Origin: Limnohabitans sp. B9-3
GTDB lineage: Bacteria > Pseudomonadota > Gammaproteobacteria > Burkholderiales > Burkholderiaceae_C
Assembly: GCF_002778325.1 (NCBI RefSeq)
Contig: NZ_NESI01000006.1
Coordinates: 62,001-126,000 of the forward strand
Reading direction: 5' to 3'
DNA length: 64,000 nt
In this document: in pieces, positions 33,719-43,091 of the stretch
Position numbering within the stretch: the stretch's first letter is position 1
Layout: each line of letters opens with the position of its first letter
Notes under the pieces: model-generated
The model's database searches: none
The model's input: the letters and a program-made list of their open reading frames with translations, nothing else
Told to the model about the DNA's origin: nothing
Made by a program: the position numbers and the translations under genes

Positions 33719-35599
33719 TCAAACGACCCTTCTTAGGATGGGGGATGCCTCGGCCGCAGGCCAACGCGCCTCGATGCGCTGTTGTATCCCGCTTGCAGTG
33801 AGCCCGTATTGCTGCATCAGCACACCAGGGTCGCCATGCTCAGTGAACACATCTTCAAACCCCATGACCAGCACTTGGCGAGAAATTTCCATGTCTTGCA
33901 AAGCCTCGATCACCGCTGAACCCGCGCCACCCATGCGCGTGCCGTCCTCCAGCGTGACCAGCCGCTCATGCGTCAAGGCTATTTTGCGCAGCATTTGTAA
34001 ATCAAGGGGCTTTGCCCAGCGCATGTTGACCACGGTGGCATTCAACGCTTGCGCCACTTTGAGACCCTCATAGAGCAGAGGACCAAAGCACAGAATGGCA
34101 AGACCCTCCCCCTCTCGCACGACCTCCGCTTGCCCGAAAGGCAGCGGCGATAAGTCCTCTTGGACAGGCGTTCCCACACCTGCGCCGCGAGGATAGCGAA
34201 CGGTGACCGAATGGTCTTGCGCATAAGCCGTGCTGAGAAGCTGGCGGCACTCGTTTTCGTCCGCTGGACAAGCCACGCTCATGTTGGGAATACAACGGAC
34301 AAACGCAATGTCAAACATCCCTGCATGCGTGGGCCCATCGGCGCCCACCAACCCAGCCCGGTCCAATGCAAAAACAACGGGTAAGTTTTGCAAGGCCACA
34401 TCGTGAATCAGTTGGTCATAGGCGCGTTGTAAAAATGTGGAGTAGATGGCCACCACGGGCTTCATCCCCTCGCATGCCAGACCGGCTGCAAAGGTCACGG
34501 CATGTTGCTCAGCGATGCCGACATCGTGGTAACGATGGGGAAACCGTTGGCTGAACGCCACCATGCCAGAACCCTCTCGCATGGCGGGCGTGATGGCCAC
34601 CAATCGCGGGTCTTTGGCCGCCATGTCACACAGCCATTGGCCGAAGACCTGGGTGAATGTGGTTTTTGAATTGACCGCACCCACCACCCCGACGGAGGGA
34701 TTGAATTTTCCGGGGCCGTGGTACGTGACCGGATCCATTTCGGCCTTTGCATACCCCTTACCCTTGCGCGTGACCACATGTAAAAACTGTGGTCCTTTGG
34801 CTTTGGAAATTTTCTCCAGCGCATCCACCAACCCATTCACGTCATGGCCATCGATGGGTCCCACGTAGGTAAAGCCGAGCTTTTCAAAAATGGTGTTCGA
34901 ATGCACCAGCGTCTGTGTTTGTTGCTCAATGTGTCTGGCCAAAGCAAACAGGGGTGGCGGTGCATTGCGCAACATCTGCCCACCTAATTTTTTCGCCTCA
35001 GCATAGAAACGACCCGACATCAATTCAGCCAAATATTGGTTCAAAGCACCGACGGGTGGGCTGATCGACATGTCGTTGTCATTCAAAATCACCAACACAT
35101 CGGTGTTGCTGGCGCCAGCGTTGTTCAAGGCCTCGTAGGCCATGCCCGCAGTGAGCGCCCCATCACCAATGATGGCGACGGCCTTGCGCTGACTGCCTGT
35201 GAGTTGTGCGGCGACGGCCATGCCCAAAGCCGCAGAAATACTGGTTGATGAATGTGCCGTACCAAATGCGTCGTAGATACTCTCCTCACGACGTGGAAAG
35301 CCGCTCAAGCCGCCTTGTTGTCGGATGCTGCCCATCTGCGCATTACGACCGGTCAAGATTTTGTGCGCGTATGTTTGATGACCGACATCCCAAATGAGTC
35401 GATCTTCAGGCGTGTTGAACACATAGTGGAGCGCGATGGTTAATTCAATGGTCCCCAAGTTGGAGCTGAAGTGGCCACCTGTTTGCGACACAGTCTCGAT
35501 CAAACGTTCACGCAACTCAGCAGCGAGTCCAGGCAAACTCTCACGTGAATGCTGCCTCAGGTGCGAAGGCGATTGAATCCGTTCCAGTAATGCGTCCAT
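33719..35599 (-). CDS. dxs: 1-deoxy-D-xylulose-5-phosphate synthase
   Basis: Dxs condenses pyruvate and glyceraldehyde 3-phosphate with TPP to deoxyxylulose 5-phosphate, feeding carotenoid and phytol synthesis and also thiazole synthesis. The 626-residue protein shows the TPP motif [40 protein letters not shown] and [15 protein letters not shown]. It is divergent from bchI; the shared 249-base control region has two PpsR-like boxes. The enzyme needs TPP, so thiamin supply from region 1 links to it. A second copy elsewhere is possible. Confidence 0.97.
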   Translation of the reverse strand: MDALLERIQSPSHLRQHSRESLPGLAAELRERLIETVSQTGGHFSSNLGTIELTIALHYVFNTPEDRLIWDVGHQTYAHKILTGRNAQMGSIRQQGGLSGFPRREESIYDAFGTAHSSTSISAALGMAVAAQLTGSQRKAVAIIGDGALTAGMAYEALNNAGASNTDVLVILNDNDMSISPPVGALNQYLAELMSGRFYAEAKKLGGQMLRNAPPPLFALARHIEQQTQTLVHSNTIFEKLGFTYVGPIDGHDVNGLVDALEKISKAKGPQFLHVVTRKGKGYAKAEMDPVTYHGPGKFNPSVGVVGAVNSKTTFTQVFGQWLCDMAAKDPRLVAITPAMREGSGMVAFSQRFPHRYHDVGIAEQHAVTFAAGLACEGMKPVVAIYSTFLQRAYDQLIHDVALQNLPVVFALDRAGLVGADGPTHAGMFDIAFVRCIPNMSVACPADENECRQLLSTAYAQDHSVTVRYPRGAGVGTPVQEDLSPLPFGQAEVVREGEGLAILCFGPLLYEGLKVAQALNATVVNMRWAKPLDLQMLRKIALTHERLVTLEDGTRMGGAGSAVIEALQDMEISRQVLVMGFEDVFTEHGDPGVLMQQYGLTASGIQQRIEARWPAAEASPILRRVV

Positions 35600-35653
35600 G
35601 ATTAACTTGGTGCGAGGGTTGACGATGCCTTAATTTAACGGGATTACAAAAAA

Positions 35654-35671
35654 CGTCAAGTTAAATTGACA
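35654..35671. promoter_or_regulatory. Imperfect PpsR box on the dxs side of the dxs/bchI control region
   Basis: On the minus strand it reads TGTCAATTTAACTTGACG, one base off TGT-N12-ACA. The TTGACG end could serve as the dxs -35, with TAAATT 16 bases further as -10, placing the start of transcription about 30 bases before the dxs ATG. Its core closely resembles that of the exact site at 35770. Confidence 0.55.
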
Positions 35672-35769
35672 CTTTTTATAATTTTTAAGTTGACATTCTG
35701 GAAAAATTAGCGTTTTCCCTAGTTTTTAAATGAAAATTAGCCGAGAACCACGACCATAAAGACACGGAG

Positions 35770-35810
35770 TGTAAATTTAGCTTGACAGTTAAAGAGCGTC
35801 TTTGGATGAT
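35770..35810 (+). promoter_or_regulatory. PpsR box and promoter of bchI-bchD
   Basis: TGTAAATTTAGCTTGACA (35770-35787) is an exact TGT-N12-ACA PpsR/CrtJ site. Its right end supplies a perfect -35 TTGACA (35782-35787), followed by a 17-base spacer and GATGAT (35805-35810) as -10. Repressor bound here would block RNA polymerase, consistent with aerobic repression of bchID. Confidence 0.78.
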
Positions 35811-35848
35811 GTGCTTTAGAGAACTTCGTGGATGAAAAGAAATCAGTT

Positions 35849-36889
35849 ATGGCAATTACGTTTCCCTTTGCAGCGATCGTCGGACAGGACGAAATGACAC
35901 TGGCCATTCAAGTGGTGGCCATTGACCCCTCCGTAGGAGGTGTGCTGGTCTTAGGCGACAGGGGCACGGGCAAATCAACCGCCGTTAGAGCTTTGGCTGA
36001 TTTGTTACCGCCGATTCAAGTGGTCAAGGGTTGCCCCTACAAGTGTGACCCCACAAAACCTGCTCAAGCCTGCCCCGTGTGTCAGCCTGAAAAACCCTTG
36101 AACGCGCCAGCATCCGGCAAATTGGTCACAGAAAGTAGGCCTGTGGCTGTGGTGGACTTGCCGTTGGGCGCCACAGAAGACCGCATTGTTGGTGCGCTCG
36201 ATTTAGAAAAAGCCCTCTCGCAAGGCATCAAAGAATTTTCACCGGGCCTGCTCGCCCAGGCCAACCGTGGCTTTTTGTACATCGACGAAGTGAATTTGCT
36301 GGATGACCATTTGGTCGACCTCTTGATTGACGTCGCTGCTTCTGGTGAAAACTTGGTAGAGCGCGAAGGTTTGAGCATTCGTCACCCTGCCCGTTTTGTC
36401 CTGGTGGGAAGTGGTAACCCAGAGGAGGGTGAGCTCCGTCCCCAACTGCTGGACCGATTTGGCTTATCCGTCCAAGTCAAAACGCCCCAAGAGATTGCGC
36501 TGCGGGTGGAGGTCATCAAGCGCCGCGACGCCTTTGACAAAGACCCCGTTGCCTACAAAGCCCAATGGCAAGAAGAAAGCGACAAACTCCAAAAACGCAT
36601 TGTCAAAGCACGCAAATTGCTGGCATCGGTGACGGTTGACGATGACATGCTGACCCTGTGCGCCAGACTGTGTCAGCAGCTTGGCACAGATGGCTTGCGT
36701 GCAGAGCTGACCCTGTTGCGCGCCACCCGCGCACTGGCAGCCATGCAAGGCAGTAAAAAGGTCAAACCCGAGCACCTCAAAACCATCGCGCCCTTGGCTT
36801 TGCGCCACCGCATGCGTCGCAACCCGCTAGACGACACCGACTCAGGAGAGCGCGTCAACAGATGCCTTCAAGATATTTTGGCTGCTTGA
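35849..36889 (+). CDS. bchI: Magnesium chelatase subunit I (AAA+ ATPase)
   Basis: BchI is the ATPase ring subunit of the chelatase that inserts Mg2+ into protoporphyrin IX with BchD and BchH. Walker A is GDRGTGKST, Walker B is FLYIDEVNLLDDH, and the insertion-loop cluster CPYKCDPTKPAQACPVC is typical. The 346-residue frame is counted from ATG 35849, which gives a leader of about 32 bases from the predicted promoter; a GTG at 35828 would add 7 residues. The family start MxxxFPFxAIVGQ matches the ATG choice. bchD follows after 9 bases. Confidence 0.96.
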   Translation: MAITFPFAAIVGQDEMTLAIQVVAIDPSVGGVLVLGDRGTGKSTAVRALADLLPPIQVVKGCPYKCDPTKPAQACPVCQPEKPLNAPASGKLVTESRPVAVVDLPLGATEDRIVGALDLEKALSQGIKEFSPGLLAQANRGFLYIDEVNLLDDHLVDLLIDVAASGENLVEREGLSIRHPARFVLVGSGNPEEGELRPQLLDRFGLSVQVKTPQEIALRVEVIKRRDAFDKDPVAYKAQWQEESDKLQKRIVKARKLLASVTVDDDMLTLCARLCQQLGTDGLRAELTLLRATRALAAMQGSKKVKPEHLKTIAPLALRHRMRRNPLDDTDSGERVNRCLQDILAA

Positions 36890-36898
36890 GGCGTTTGA

Positions 36899-38815
36899 AT
36901 GGCCGATGACCTGAAAGGACTGGAGACCTGGAACGATGCCATGACATCGTTGCAACTGCTGCAAATTGATCCCCATGGCTTTGGTGGCATTTGGTTGCGT
37001 GCGCCCTTTGGTCCCGTGCGCGAGCAGTGGTTGCGGCATCTGTCGCAAGCAGGTTTGAACACCGTCAAGTTACCGGGCAACATCGATGTGGAGCGCTTGT
37101 TAGGCGGTATTGATTTGTCGCTCACGCTCCAATCAGGCCGTTTGCACATGCAATCGGGTTTGCTGCAGCAAGCTGACCAAGGTATTGTGCTGATCAGCAT
37201 GGCAGAACGTTTTGCCCCAGCCCTGATTGCACCCATGACACAAGCCATGGACAAGCAGTCATTACCGCCGTTGAAAAACGACACACAAACAGGCGGTCCA
37301 ATTCGCACTCAGTTTGGCGTGGTCGCATTGGACGAGTCCATGTATGACGACGCCCCGATGAGTCCAGCACTTCAAGAGCGGCTGGGCTTGTGGTTTGATC
37401 TGCAAGAGCTGTCGCCGTCAGACATCACAGGCGTCTCACTTGAGGCGTTGGATCTGCACAACGGACAAGACGCAGTCAGTATCAGAATCGAACCGGCTGA
37501 CTTGGCCCGTATGCAGCTTTTATGGCCTCACATTCAATGGACCGATGAACAAGCGCTGGCCGTTTGCAGCACGGCGCAAGGATTGGGCATTGACTCCTTG
37601 CGCATCCCCACCTTGGCACTGCGCGTGGCGAGTTGTCATGCGGCTTTGCATTTGCGCAACGACGTGACGGACGAAGATTTAGCTTTTGCGGCCCGCCGCG
37701 TCTTGGCGCCACGCGCTACCCAGTTACCTGCCCCAAGCGCTTCAGAGACGGAACCTCAGAACAGCACAGCGCCCGACTCAGAGCCTGATCAAACCCCAGA
37801 GGAAGCAAACAACCCGAATCCGACCGAGCCCCCGGATACGCCAGAGCCGCCCAAGGAGGCAGTAGACACTCCGCCGACAGATGACTCCCAAGAAAACGCG
37901 GACACACAAGATGAGGCGCCCCCAAGCACACCCTCCCCTGAGAATCTACAAGAGATGATGGTTGCTGCGGCCTTGGCCAGCCTGCCACCCGACGTGTTGG
38001 ACGGCTTGCTGACAAAACCTGGTCGCAACTCAGGCAACACGTCGGGAAGAAGTGGCCAATTTCGCTCGGGCATGCAACGCGGAAGGCCTTTGCCCGCCCG
38101 CCCTGGTCGGCCGGGCGGACATGCGCGCTTGCATGTCTTGGCCACCTTGCGCGCTGCAGCACCTAAACAACGCTTGAGGGATGGCCATCAACAAGGCCGC
38201 GTGGCCATTCGAAGCGAGGACTTTCATGTTCATCGCTACCAACAACAAAATGCAAGCTGCCTGATCTTGGCGCTCGACGCCTCAGGCTCGGCCGCGCTAC
38301 AAAGACTGGCCGAAGCCAAGGGGGCCGTGGAGCTTTTGTTGCAACAGTCTTACGCCCGAAGAGACAGCGTGTGCATTGTGGCGTTCAAGGGCGCACAAGC
38401 ACAATTGCTGCTGCCCATGACGCGGTCATTGGTGCGTGCCAAGCGTGCCATGACGGGCCTGCCCGGCGGTGGCGGAACGCCCTTGGCGCTGGCCTTGAAA
38501 ATGGCATGCGAACAAGGCAAGCAACTGCAACGACAAGGGGTGACCCCCATCTTGGTGGTACTCAGTGATGGCCGCGCCAACGTGAACCTGCAAGGTGTTG
38601 GGGGGCGCGCACAAGCGCAAGCAGATGCCCAGCAATGGGCGGCGCAGTGGCGACAGACAGGCCATCGCTCCCTGTGGATCGACACCTCACTTCAACCCGA
38701 TGCACAAGTGCAAAACATGGCGCAGATCATGGGGGGAAGTTATATGCCGATGCCCCAAGTTCAGGCACAGCGCATGGCCACAGCCATGGACAATTTGCGT
38801 CGACAACCGGCGTGA
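36899..38815 (+). CDS. bchD: Magnesium chelatase subunit D
   Basis: BchD forms the scaffold ring with BchI. The 638-residue protein has an N-terminal AAA-like domain whose Walker A is degraded (normal for BchD). An acidic, proline-rich linker lies at about residues 280-350, with repeats of TEPP and PEPP type. A C-terminal integrin-I domain has the metal site LDASGSAAL and SDGRANVNLQG. The linker is among the most biased protein stretches of the window. bchO, which often follows bchD, is absent; the next gene is convergent. Confidence 0.96.
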   Translation: MADDLKGLETWNDAMTSLQLLQIDPHGFGGIWLRAPFGPVREQWLRHLSQAGLNTVKLPGNIDVERLLGGIDLSLTLQSGRLHMQSGLLQQADQGIVLISMAERFAPALIAPMTQAMDKQSLPPLKNDTQTGGPIRTQFGVVALDESMYDDAPMSPALQERLGLWFDLQELSPSDITGVSLEALDLHNGQDAVSIRIEPADLARMQLLWPHIQWTDEQALAVCSTAQGLGIDSLRIPTLALRVASCHAALHLRNDVTDEDLAFAARRVLAPRATQLPAPSASETEPQNSTAPDSEPDQTPEEANNPNPTEPPDTPEPPKEAVDTPPTDDSQENADTQDEAPPSTPSPENLQEMMVAAALASLPPDVLDGLLTKPGRNSGNTSGRSGQFRSGMQRGRPLPARPGRPGGHARLHVLATLRAAAPKQRLRDGHQQGRVAIRSEDFHVHRYQQQNASCLILALDASGSAALQRLAEAKGAVELLLQQSYARRDSVCIVAFKGAQAQLLLPMTRSLVRAKRAMTGLPGGGGTPLALALKMACEQGKQLQRQGVTPILVVLSDGRANVNLQGVGGRAQAQADAQQWAAQWRQTGHRSLWIDTSLQPDAQVQNMAQIMGGSYMPMPQVQAQRMATAMDNLRRQPA

Positions 38816-38854
38816 GCGGCGCAAAAGCACGAACGACAGCCCTCACAAGATAAC

Positions 38855-38884
38855 CCTTCAAGGACCTTCAAGGACCTTCAAGGT
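38855..38884. repeat. Three tandem 10-base units at the end of the SDR gene
   Basis: CCTTCAAGGA occurs twice in a row and a third time with a final T. On the minus strand the stop codon TGA of the SDR gene (38870-38868) falls inside the array, so unit number sets the C-terminus of that protein. The units are partly self-complementary and could form a weak hairpin between convergent genes. Confidence 0.85.
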
Positions 38885-39806
38885 GTTGGCTGTTGCGTGC
38901 CAATGTCCTCTCGCGCTCTCTGGGTCCAAAGCTGGATGCCAAAGCGCCTTCAGATGCCAAACCTTGGAGGTAGGACTGCTCAATCTCAGGCGCGGCTTTG
39001 AGAAGCTCGCGCTCAGCAAATGGCAGGTGAAGTAGCGCTCTGAGAGCAAATAAAATTTGCAACCAACCCGGTATAAAAATAGCGCGTTGGCGCTTGGCGA
39101 TGGCGCGAACAATGCAACGTGCTGTATCTTGCGCCGAAGTCTCTTTGTTCAAAAACTTGGGCATGGTGGCTCGCAGTCGAACAAAGCCAGGATGCAACGC
39201 CCCCTCTTCGACCAGCGGCGTTCTGACCCAACCTGCATACATCACACCAACGCCAACTTGATGGGCCGCAAGCTCCAGCCGCAGCACATTGCCCATGGCC
39301 TCCACAGCCGCCTTGCTAGCTGCATAGGCCGACATGGCCGGCGGGTGGGCAAACGAAGATACCGATGCATTGATCAGCACATAACCCCGCTGTTGCATCA
39401 AGGCGGGAAGCGCCGATCGCACCGTGTTGAAAACGCCCATGATGTTCACCTCTACACAGCGTTGCCAAGCTTGTGTGTCCACATACGCCACAGGCCCGAA
39501 TGCAGCAACGCCGGCATTGGCAAACACCACATCAATGCGCGACACAAGAGAGAGGGTTTGGGCCACCACGTCTTGCATGGCTGAGAGTTGCGTCACATCG
39601 GCAACAAAAGACAAAGTGCCCTCACCGCACTGCGCGGCCACGCGCGCAAGGGGTTGCGCATCACAATCCACCAAGATAGGAATGCCGCCTTGACTCACCA
39701 CTTCTTTGGCGGTCGCAGCGCCAATGCCAGAGGCTGCACCTGTGATCAAAACAACCAAACCCGCAAGGGACACTTTTTTTGTATTTTTGGACTTTGGCCA
39801 CATCAT
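38868..39806 (-). CDS. Short-chain dehydrogenase/reductase at the end of the crt block
   Basis: The 312-residue enzyme has the cofactor motif VLITGAASGIGAATAKEV, the NAG motif in VFANAGVAAFG, a catalytic Ser in INASVSSFAHP and Tyr-Lys in YAASKAAVE. The C-terminal part carries a hydrophobic stretch (LQILFALRALLHLPFA), suggesting membrane contact and a lipid-like substrate. A longer frame upstream to 39953 enters the DUF2269 gene. It is the last gene of the minus-strand series after crtB. A carotenoid or quinone-related substrate is possible but unproven. Confidence 0.8.
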   Translation of the reverse strand: MMWPKSKNTKKVSLAGLVVLITGAASGIGAATAKEVVSQGGIPILVDCDAQPLARVAAQCGEGTLSFVADVTQLSAMQDVVAQTLSLVSRIDVVFANAGVAAFGPVAYVDTQAWQRCVEVNIMGVFNTVRSALPALMQQRGYVLINASVSSFAHPPAMSAYAASKAAVEAMGNVLRLELAAHQVGVGVMYAGWVRTPLVEEGALHPGFVRLRATMPKFLNKETSAQDTARCIVRAIAKRQRAIFIPGWLQILFALRALLHLPFAERELLKAAPEIEQSYLQGLASEGALASSFGPRERERTLARNSQHLEGP

Positions 39807-39819
39807 GAAAGGGCCAGAC

Positions 39820-40272
39820 TCACGCGTTTTTGGTAACCATGAAATACACAATGGGTAGAGGAAGCACGGTGGCAAATGCACCCGCAATTTGCCAAATACG
39901 TGACAGCCGCCAATACGCTTCACACACCGTGTCCGTGTTTTGCAACAAAGCACGCTGTTTCAATTGGATGGGCACCAAAACAAACAACCAAATCAAACCG
40001 GAAAAGCTAAGCAGAAAATAAGACCATTGAATCCATGGATGCCCTTCTGCGCCGCCAAAGTTTTCCGCCATGCCGTGGCCTGTCCAAACGACACCGAGGG
40101 AACCCATCAAGGTAAAAAGCACATCGGTGATCAGCACCATGCGGTTGCTAAATTGAATGATGGCGTGGTTACGCGTACGCTCGGCCATCAAAGCCCAAAT
40201 GCCGCTCACGATGACGTTGCCTAAAAATAAGCAAGCGCACGCCAAATGAATGAACTTCAGATTAGCTGACAT
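39820..40272 (-). CDS. DUF2269-type four-helix membrane protein
   Basis: The 150-residue protein has four predicted membrane helices and His residues in helix 1 (KFIHLACACLFLGN) and the loop (TGHGMAENFGG). This matches the DUF2269 family of unknown function. It overlaps the preceding 52-residue gene by 11 bases and is followed by the SDR gene after 13 bases. The position, right behind crtB in a photosynthesis superoperon, suggests a role in pigment or heme-related membrane chemistry. I know of no tested function. Confidence 0.75.
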   Translation of the reverse strand: MSANLKFIHLACACLFLGNVIVSGIWALMAERTRNHAIIQFSNRMVLITDVLFTLMGSLGVVWTGHGMAENFGGAEGHPWIQWSYFLLSFSGLIWLFVLVPIQLKQRALLQNTDTVCEAYWRLSRIWQIAGAFATVLPLPIVYFMVTKNA

Positions 40273-40420
40273 CGGGGCCTCTGGTTTGTGTGGCGCTCGC
40301 TTGCTCTGCCTCGCGCTGCTGTCGGGTCACCTCACGGGCACGACGCAGATCGCGAAACTGCCAAACTACAAAGCACACCCCAGCCAAAATCAAAACCAGT
40401 ACTTCAAAAAGTTTCAGCAT
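40262..40420 (-). CDS. 52-residue single-helix membrane protein behind crtB
   Basis: This short gene starts MLKLFEVLVLILAGVCFVVW, with one hydrophobic helix, then a strongly charged tail (FRDLRRAREVTRQQREAEQ) and ends GPDVS. It fits exactly between crtB (10 bases upstream) and the DUF2269 gene (11-base overlap), which is typical of a real co-translated gene. No family is recognised. The helix-plus-charged-tail shape resembles small assembly or accessory subunits. The chance of a spurious frame is lowered by the fit and clear domain shape. Confidence 0.6.
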   Translation of the reverse strand: MLKLFEVLVLILAGVCFVVWQFRDLRRAREVTRQQREAEQASATQTRGPDVS

Positions 40421-40429
40421 CACACGTGA

Positions 40430-41527
40430 TTAACGGCTGATTCTTTCGCGCTGCTCCAAACGGCCGATCAAATCCACCATCCATTCCACACGCTGATCAA
40501 AACTGCGAGAAGGCACTGTCCAAGGTTTTGGGCTGGCCAATGGATGATGCTCACGACTCACGATATCCACCAAGTAATGAATGGCGGGGACGGGACTCAA
40601 AGGCACATCGGGTGCGGTAGGCGCTTTCAAGGCGACGGCAGTGGCTCGCGCAATCAAAGCCAGTTTGCGGGGCGTAGACACCACCGTACGGTGATTGACC
40701 GAATTGAGCCCTTCACGGTCTAATTGCTTGCCGATTTCGGCATAAACCAAGCGTGCAGCTTGGATGGCCGGGCGACAGTCCCAAGGCAGTTCAGACAAAC
40801 CAAACTCGCCACGGCGGTAAAGCGCGTCTGCGCGCAACAGCAAACGCTGTGTGAAACCCGCAATGCGCGCATCAAAGACGGGATTGGCCAACCAAGCATC
40901 TGCGTCCATGCCAATTTCACGAAACCAAGCGCGAGGGATGTACAAGCGGCCCATTCGCGCATCATCGCCAATGTCTCTGGCAATGTTGGTCAGCTGCATC
41001 GCAACGCCCAGTTCGCTGGCGCGCGCAATGGCCGTCTCTGAGCTAGCGCCCATGATGAGCGACATCATGGCCCCCACGGTACCCGCCACTCTGGCGCCAT
41101 AGGCCTCAACATCGGCCAATGTTTCATAACGACGACCTTGTGAATCCCACAAGAAACCATCTAACAAAGCCTCTAACAAGCCAATCGGAATGCCATAGCG
41201 ATGAACCACAACAGTCAAAGCCCGGTCAGCGTCCTCGGCACCAGGACGTCCTGCGTAAATAGCCGCTAGGCGCGACTTCAAATCAACCATGGCTAAGGCC
41301 GGGTCATCGCCATCGTCAATGGCGTCGTCGGCCAAACGACAAAATGCATACAAGGCAATGGCGGGGGGTCGAACTCTCACCGGCAACAAACGTGATGCGG
41401 CGAAAAAGGACTTGGACCCACCTCGCATCAATTCTGTGCAGGCTTCCAAGTCGTAAGACATGGCTGAAAGAACAGGATTGGGTGTGGGCGATGAAGCGCC
41501 CGCTTGATCACGCGAAAGATTTGACAT
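40430..41527 (-). CDS. crtB: Phytoene synthase
   Basis: CrtB joins two geranylgeranyl diphosphates to phytoene. The 365-residue protein has both aspartate-rich sites, RLADDAIDDGDD and NIARDIGDDARMGRLYIP, and YRRGEFGLSELPWDCRPAI. It overlaps the end of crtI by 20 bases; a downstream Met (41461) is an alternative start nearer to the family's usual N-terminus. The supply enzyme CrtE is not in the window. Confidence 0.96.
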   Translation of the reverse strand: MSNLSRDQAGASSPTPNPVLSAMSYDLEACTELMRGGSKSFFAASRLLPVRVRPPAIALYAFCRLADDAIDDGDDPALAMVDLKSRLAAIYAGRPGAEDADRALTVVVHRYGIPIGLLEALLDGFLWDSQGRRYETLADVEAYGARVAGTVGAMMSLIMGASSETAIARASELGVAMQLTNIARDIGDDARMGRLYIPRAWFREIGMDADAWLANPVFDARIAGFTQRLLLRADALYRRGEFGLSELPWDCRPAIQAARLVYAEIGKQLDREGLNSVNHRTVVSTPRKLALIARATAVALKAPTAPDVPLSPVPAIHYLVDIVSREHHPLASPKPWTVPSRSFDQRVEWMVDLIGRLEQRERISR

Positions 41528-43091
41528 CGGGTACCACCGTTTCTAACATTTTTGCGGACATCAAGACACTGGGAACACCTGCACCGGGCTGGCTGCTGGC
41601 ACCCACCATGAAAAGTCCATCCACATCTTGGCTTCTGTTGTGTGGTCTGAACCAAGCGCTCTGAACCAGGATGGGTTCCAAACCAAAACCCGCGCCTTTG
41701 TAAGACCACAAGCGGTCTTGAAAATCTTGTGGCGTGGTGATCTTGGAAGACACCACATGTTTTTTTAAATCAGGCAAAACGCTCTCTTGCAACACCGTGG
41801 CAATGGCATCTCGGTATTGCTCTTGGACAGCCTGCCAATCTGTCTCGCTGCTGAGGTTAGGCACAACGGACAGTGCATAAAAACTGTCGCACCCTTCAGG
41901 TGCCAAGGAAGGATCAGTCGCAGTGGGGCGATACAGATAAAGACTGAAATCTTTGGACAGGGTGTGATTTTTAAAAATGTCCTGCAACAAACCTTTGTAA
42001 CGCGGGCCCAACACCATCATGTGGTGGGGCACGTCTTTGTACTGGCGATTGGTTCCGAAATACCAAACGAACAAACCAGACGAGTATTTGCCTTTGGCAA
42101 TCCGCTTGTCGGTCCAATGCTTGCGGTGCTGCGGTGCGACAAGGTGACGGTAAGTCCAAGCCGCATCGCCGTTGCTCACGACGATGTCAGCCGGTAAGAA
42201 CTCACCACTCGCAAGTTCGACACCCTGCGCGCGGCCATCTTTGATGCGAATTTGTGTGACGGGTGCGTTGTAACGGATAGGCACATCGCGCTCATCCAGC
42301 AGTTTCACCAACTCGCGCACGATGGCACCTGTGCCGCCCATGGCGGAATGCACGCCCCAGCGTCGCTCTAAAGAGTGAATCAAGGCGTAGACGCAGGTCA
42401 CGGAGTAAGGGTTGCCGCCAATCAGCAATGGGTGAAAACTCATCACGATGCGCAGCTTGGGATGCTTGATGTGCTTGGCGACCAAGCTGTAAATGGAGCG
42501 CCATGCCTGCATGCGCACCAAATTTGGCATGGCCTTCACCACATCACCCAGCGTTTCAAAGGGCACCATGCCCAGTTCCACAAAACCCAGCTGAAAACAT
42601 TTCTCGGAAGCCACCATCAGGTTCTTAAAACCTTGCACATCTTCAGGACTGAATTTGGTAATTTGTTCGAGCATCTGCTCGTCGTTGTTGCTGTAATCAA
42701 AGTGCGTGCCATCGTCAAACCGTATGCGGTAGAAAGGCGACATCAAGCGCAGATCGACATGGTCTTTCATCTCTCGGCCACACAAGGTGAACAGCTCAGC
42801 GATGAGATGCGGCAAGGTGATGATGGTGGGCCCCGCATCGAAGGTGAACCCATCTTGCTTGTGCACATAGGCGCGCCCCCCAGGCGCATCGAGTTTTTCC
42901 AACATTTGAACGCGATAGCCTTTCACGCTCAAACGAATGGCTGCAGCAAGGCCGCCAAAACCTGTGCCAATCACGATGGCAGTGGGTGCACGAGCGCCGA
43001 GTTCAGCGCCTGAACCCCTAGGAGGGGTTGGATGCCCTCCACCGCCATCTGCGCCACCATCGGTGTTAATTGACTTGTAAAGATTTGTCAT
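41508..43091 (-). CDS. crtI: Phytoene desaturase
   Basis: CrtI desaturates phytoene to neurosporene and/or lycopene, using FAD. The 527-residue protein has the dinucleotide site AIVIGTGFGGLAAAIRLSVKGY after a 30-residue Gly-rich lead (GGADGGGGH), then GGRAYVHKQDGFTFDAGPTIIT and C-terminal VGASSQPGAGVPSVLMSAKM. The start at 43091 overlaps the end of puhE by 26 bases; an upstream start would overlap more. Three- versus four-step desaturation cannot be read from sequence here, but crtA/C/D indicate the spheroidene branch. Confidence 0.96.
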   Translation of the reverse strand: MTNLYKSINTDGGADGGGGHPTPPRGSGAELGARAPTAIVIGTGFGGLAAAIRLSVKGYRVQMLEKLDAPGGRAYVHKQDGFTFDAGPTIITLPHLIAELFTLCGREMKDHVDLRLMSPFYRIRFDDGTHFDYSNNDEQMLEQITKFSPEDVQGFKNLMVASEKCFQLGFVELGMVPFETLGDVVKAMPNLVRMQAWRSIYSLVAKHIKHPKLRIVMSFHPLLIGGNPYSVTCVYALIHSLERRWGVHSAMGGTGAIVRELVKLLDERDVPIRYNAPVTQIRIKDGRAQGVELASGEFLPADIVVSNGDAAWTYRHLVAPQHRKHWTDKRIAKGKYSSGLFVWYFGTNRQYKDVPHHMMVLGPRYKGLLQDIFKNHTLSKDFSLYLYRPTATDPSLAPEGCDSFYALSVVPNLSSETDWQAVQEQYRDAIATVLQESVLPDLKKHVVSSKITTPQDFQDRLWSYKGAGFGLEPILVQSAWFRPHNRSQDVDGLFMVGASSQPGAGVPSVLMSAKMLETVVPDVKSFA

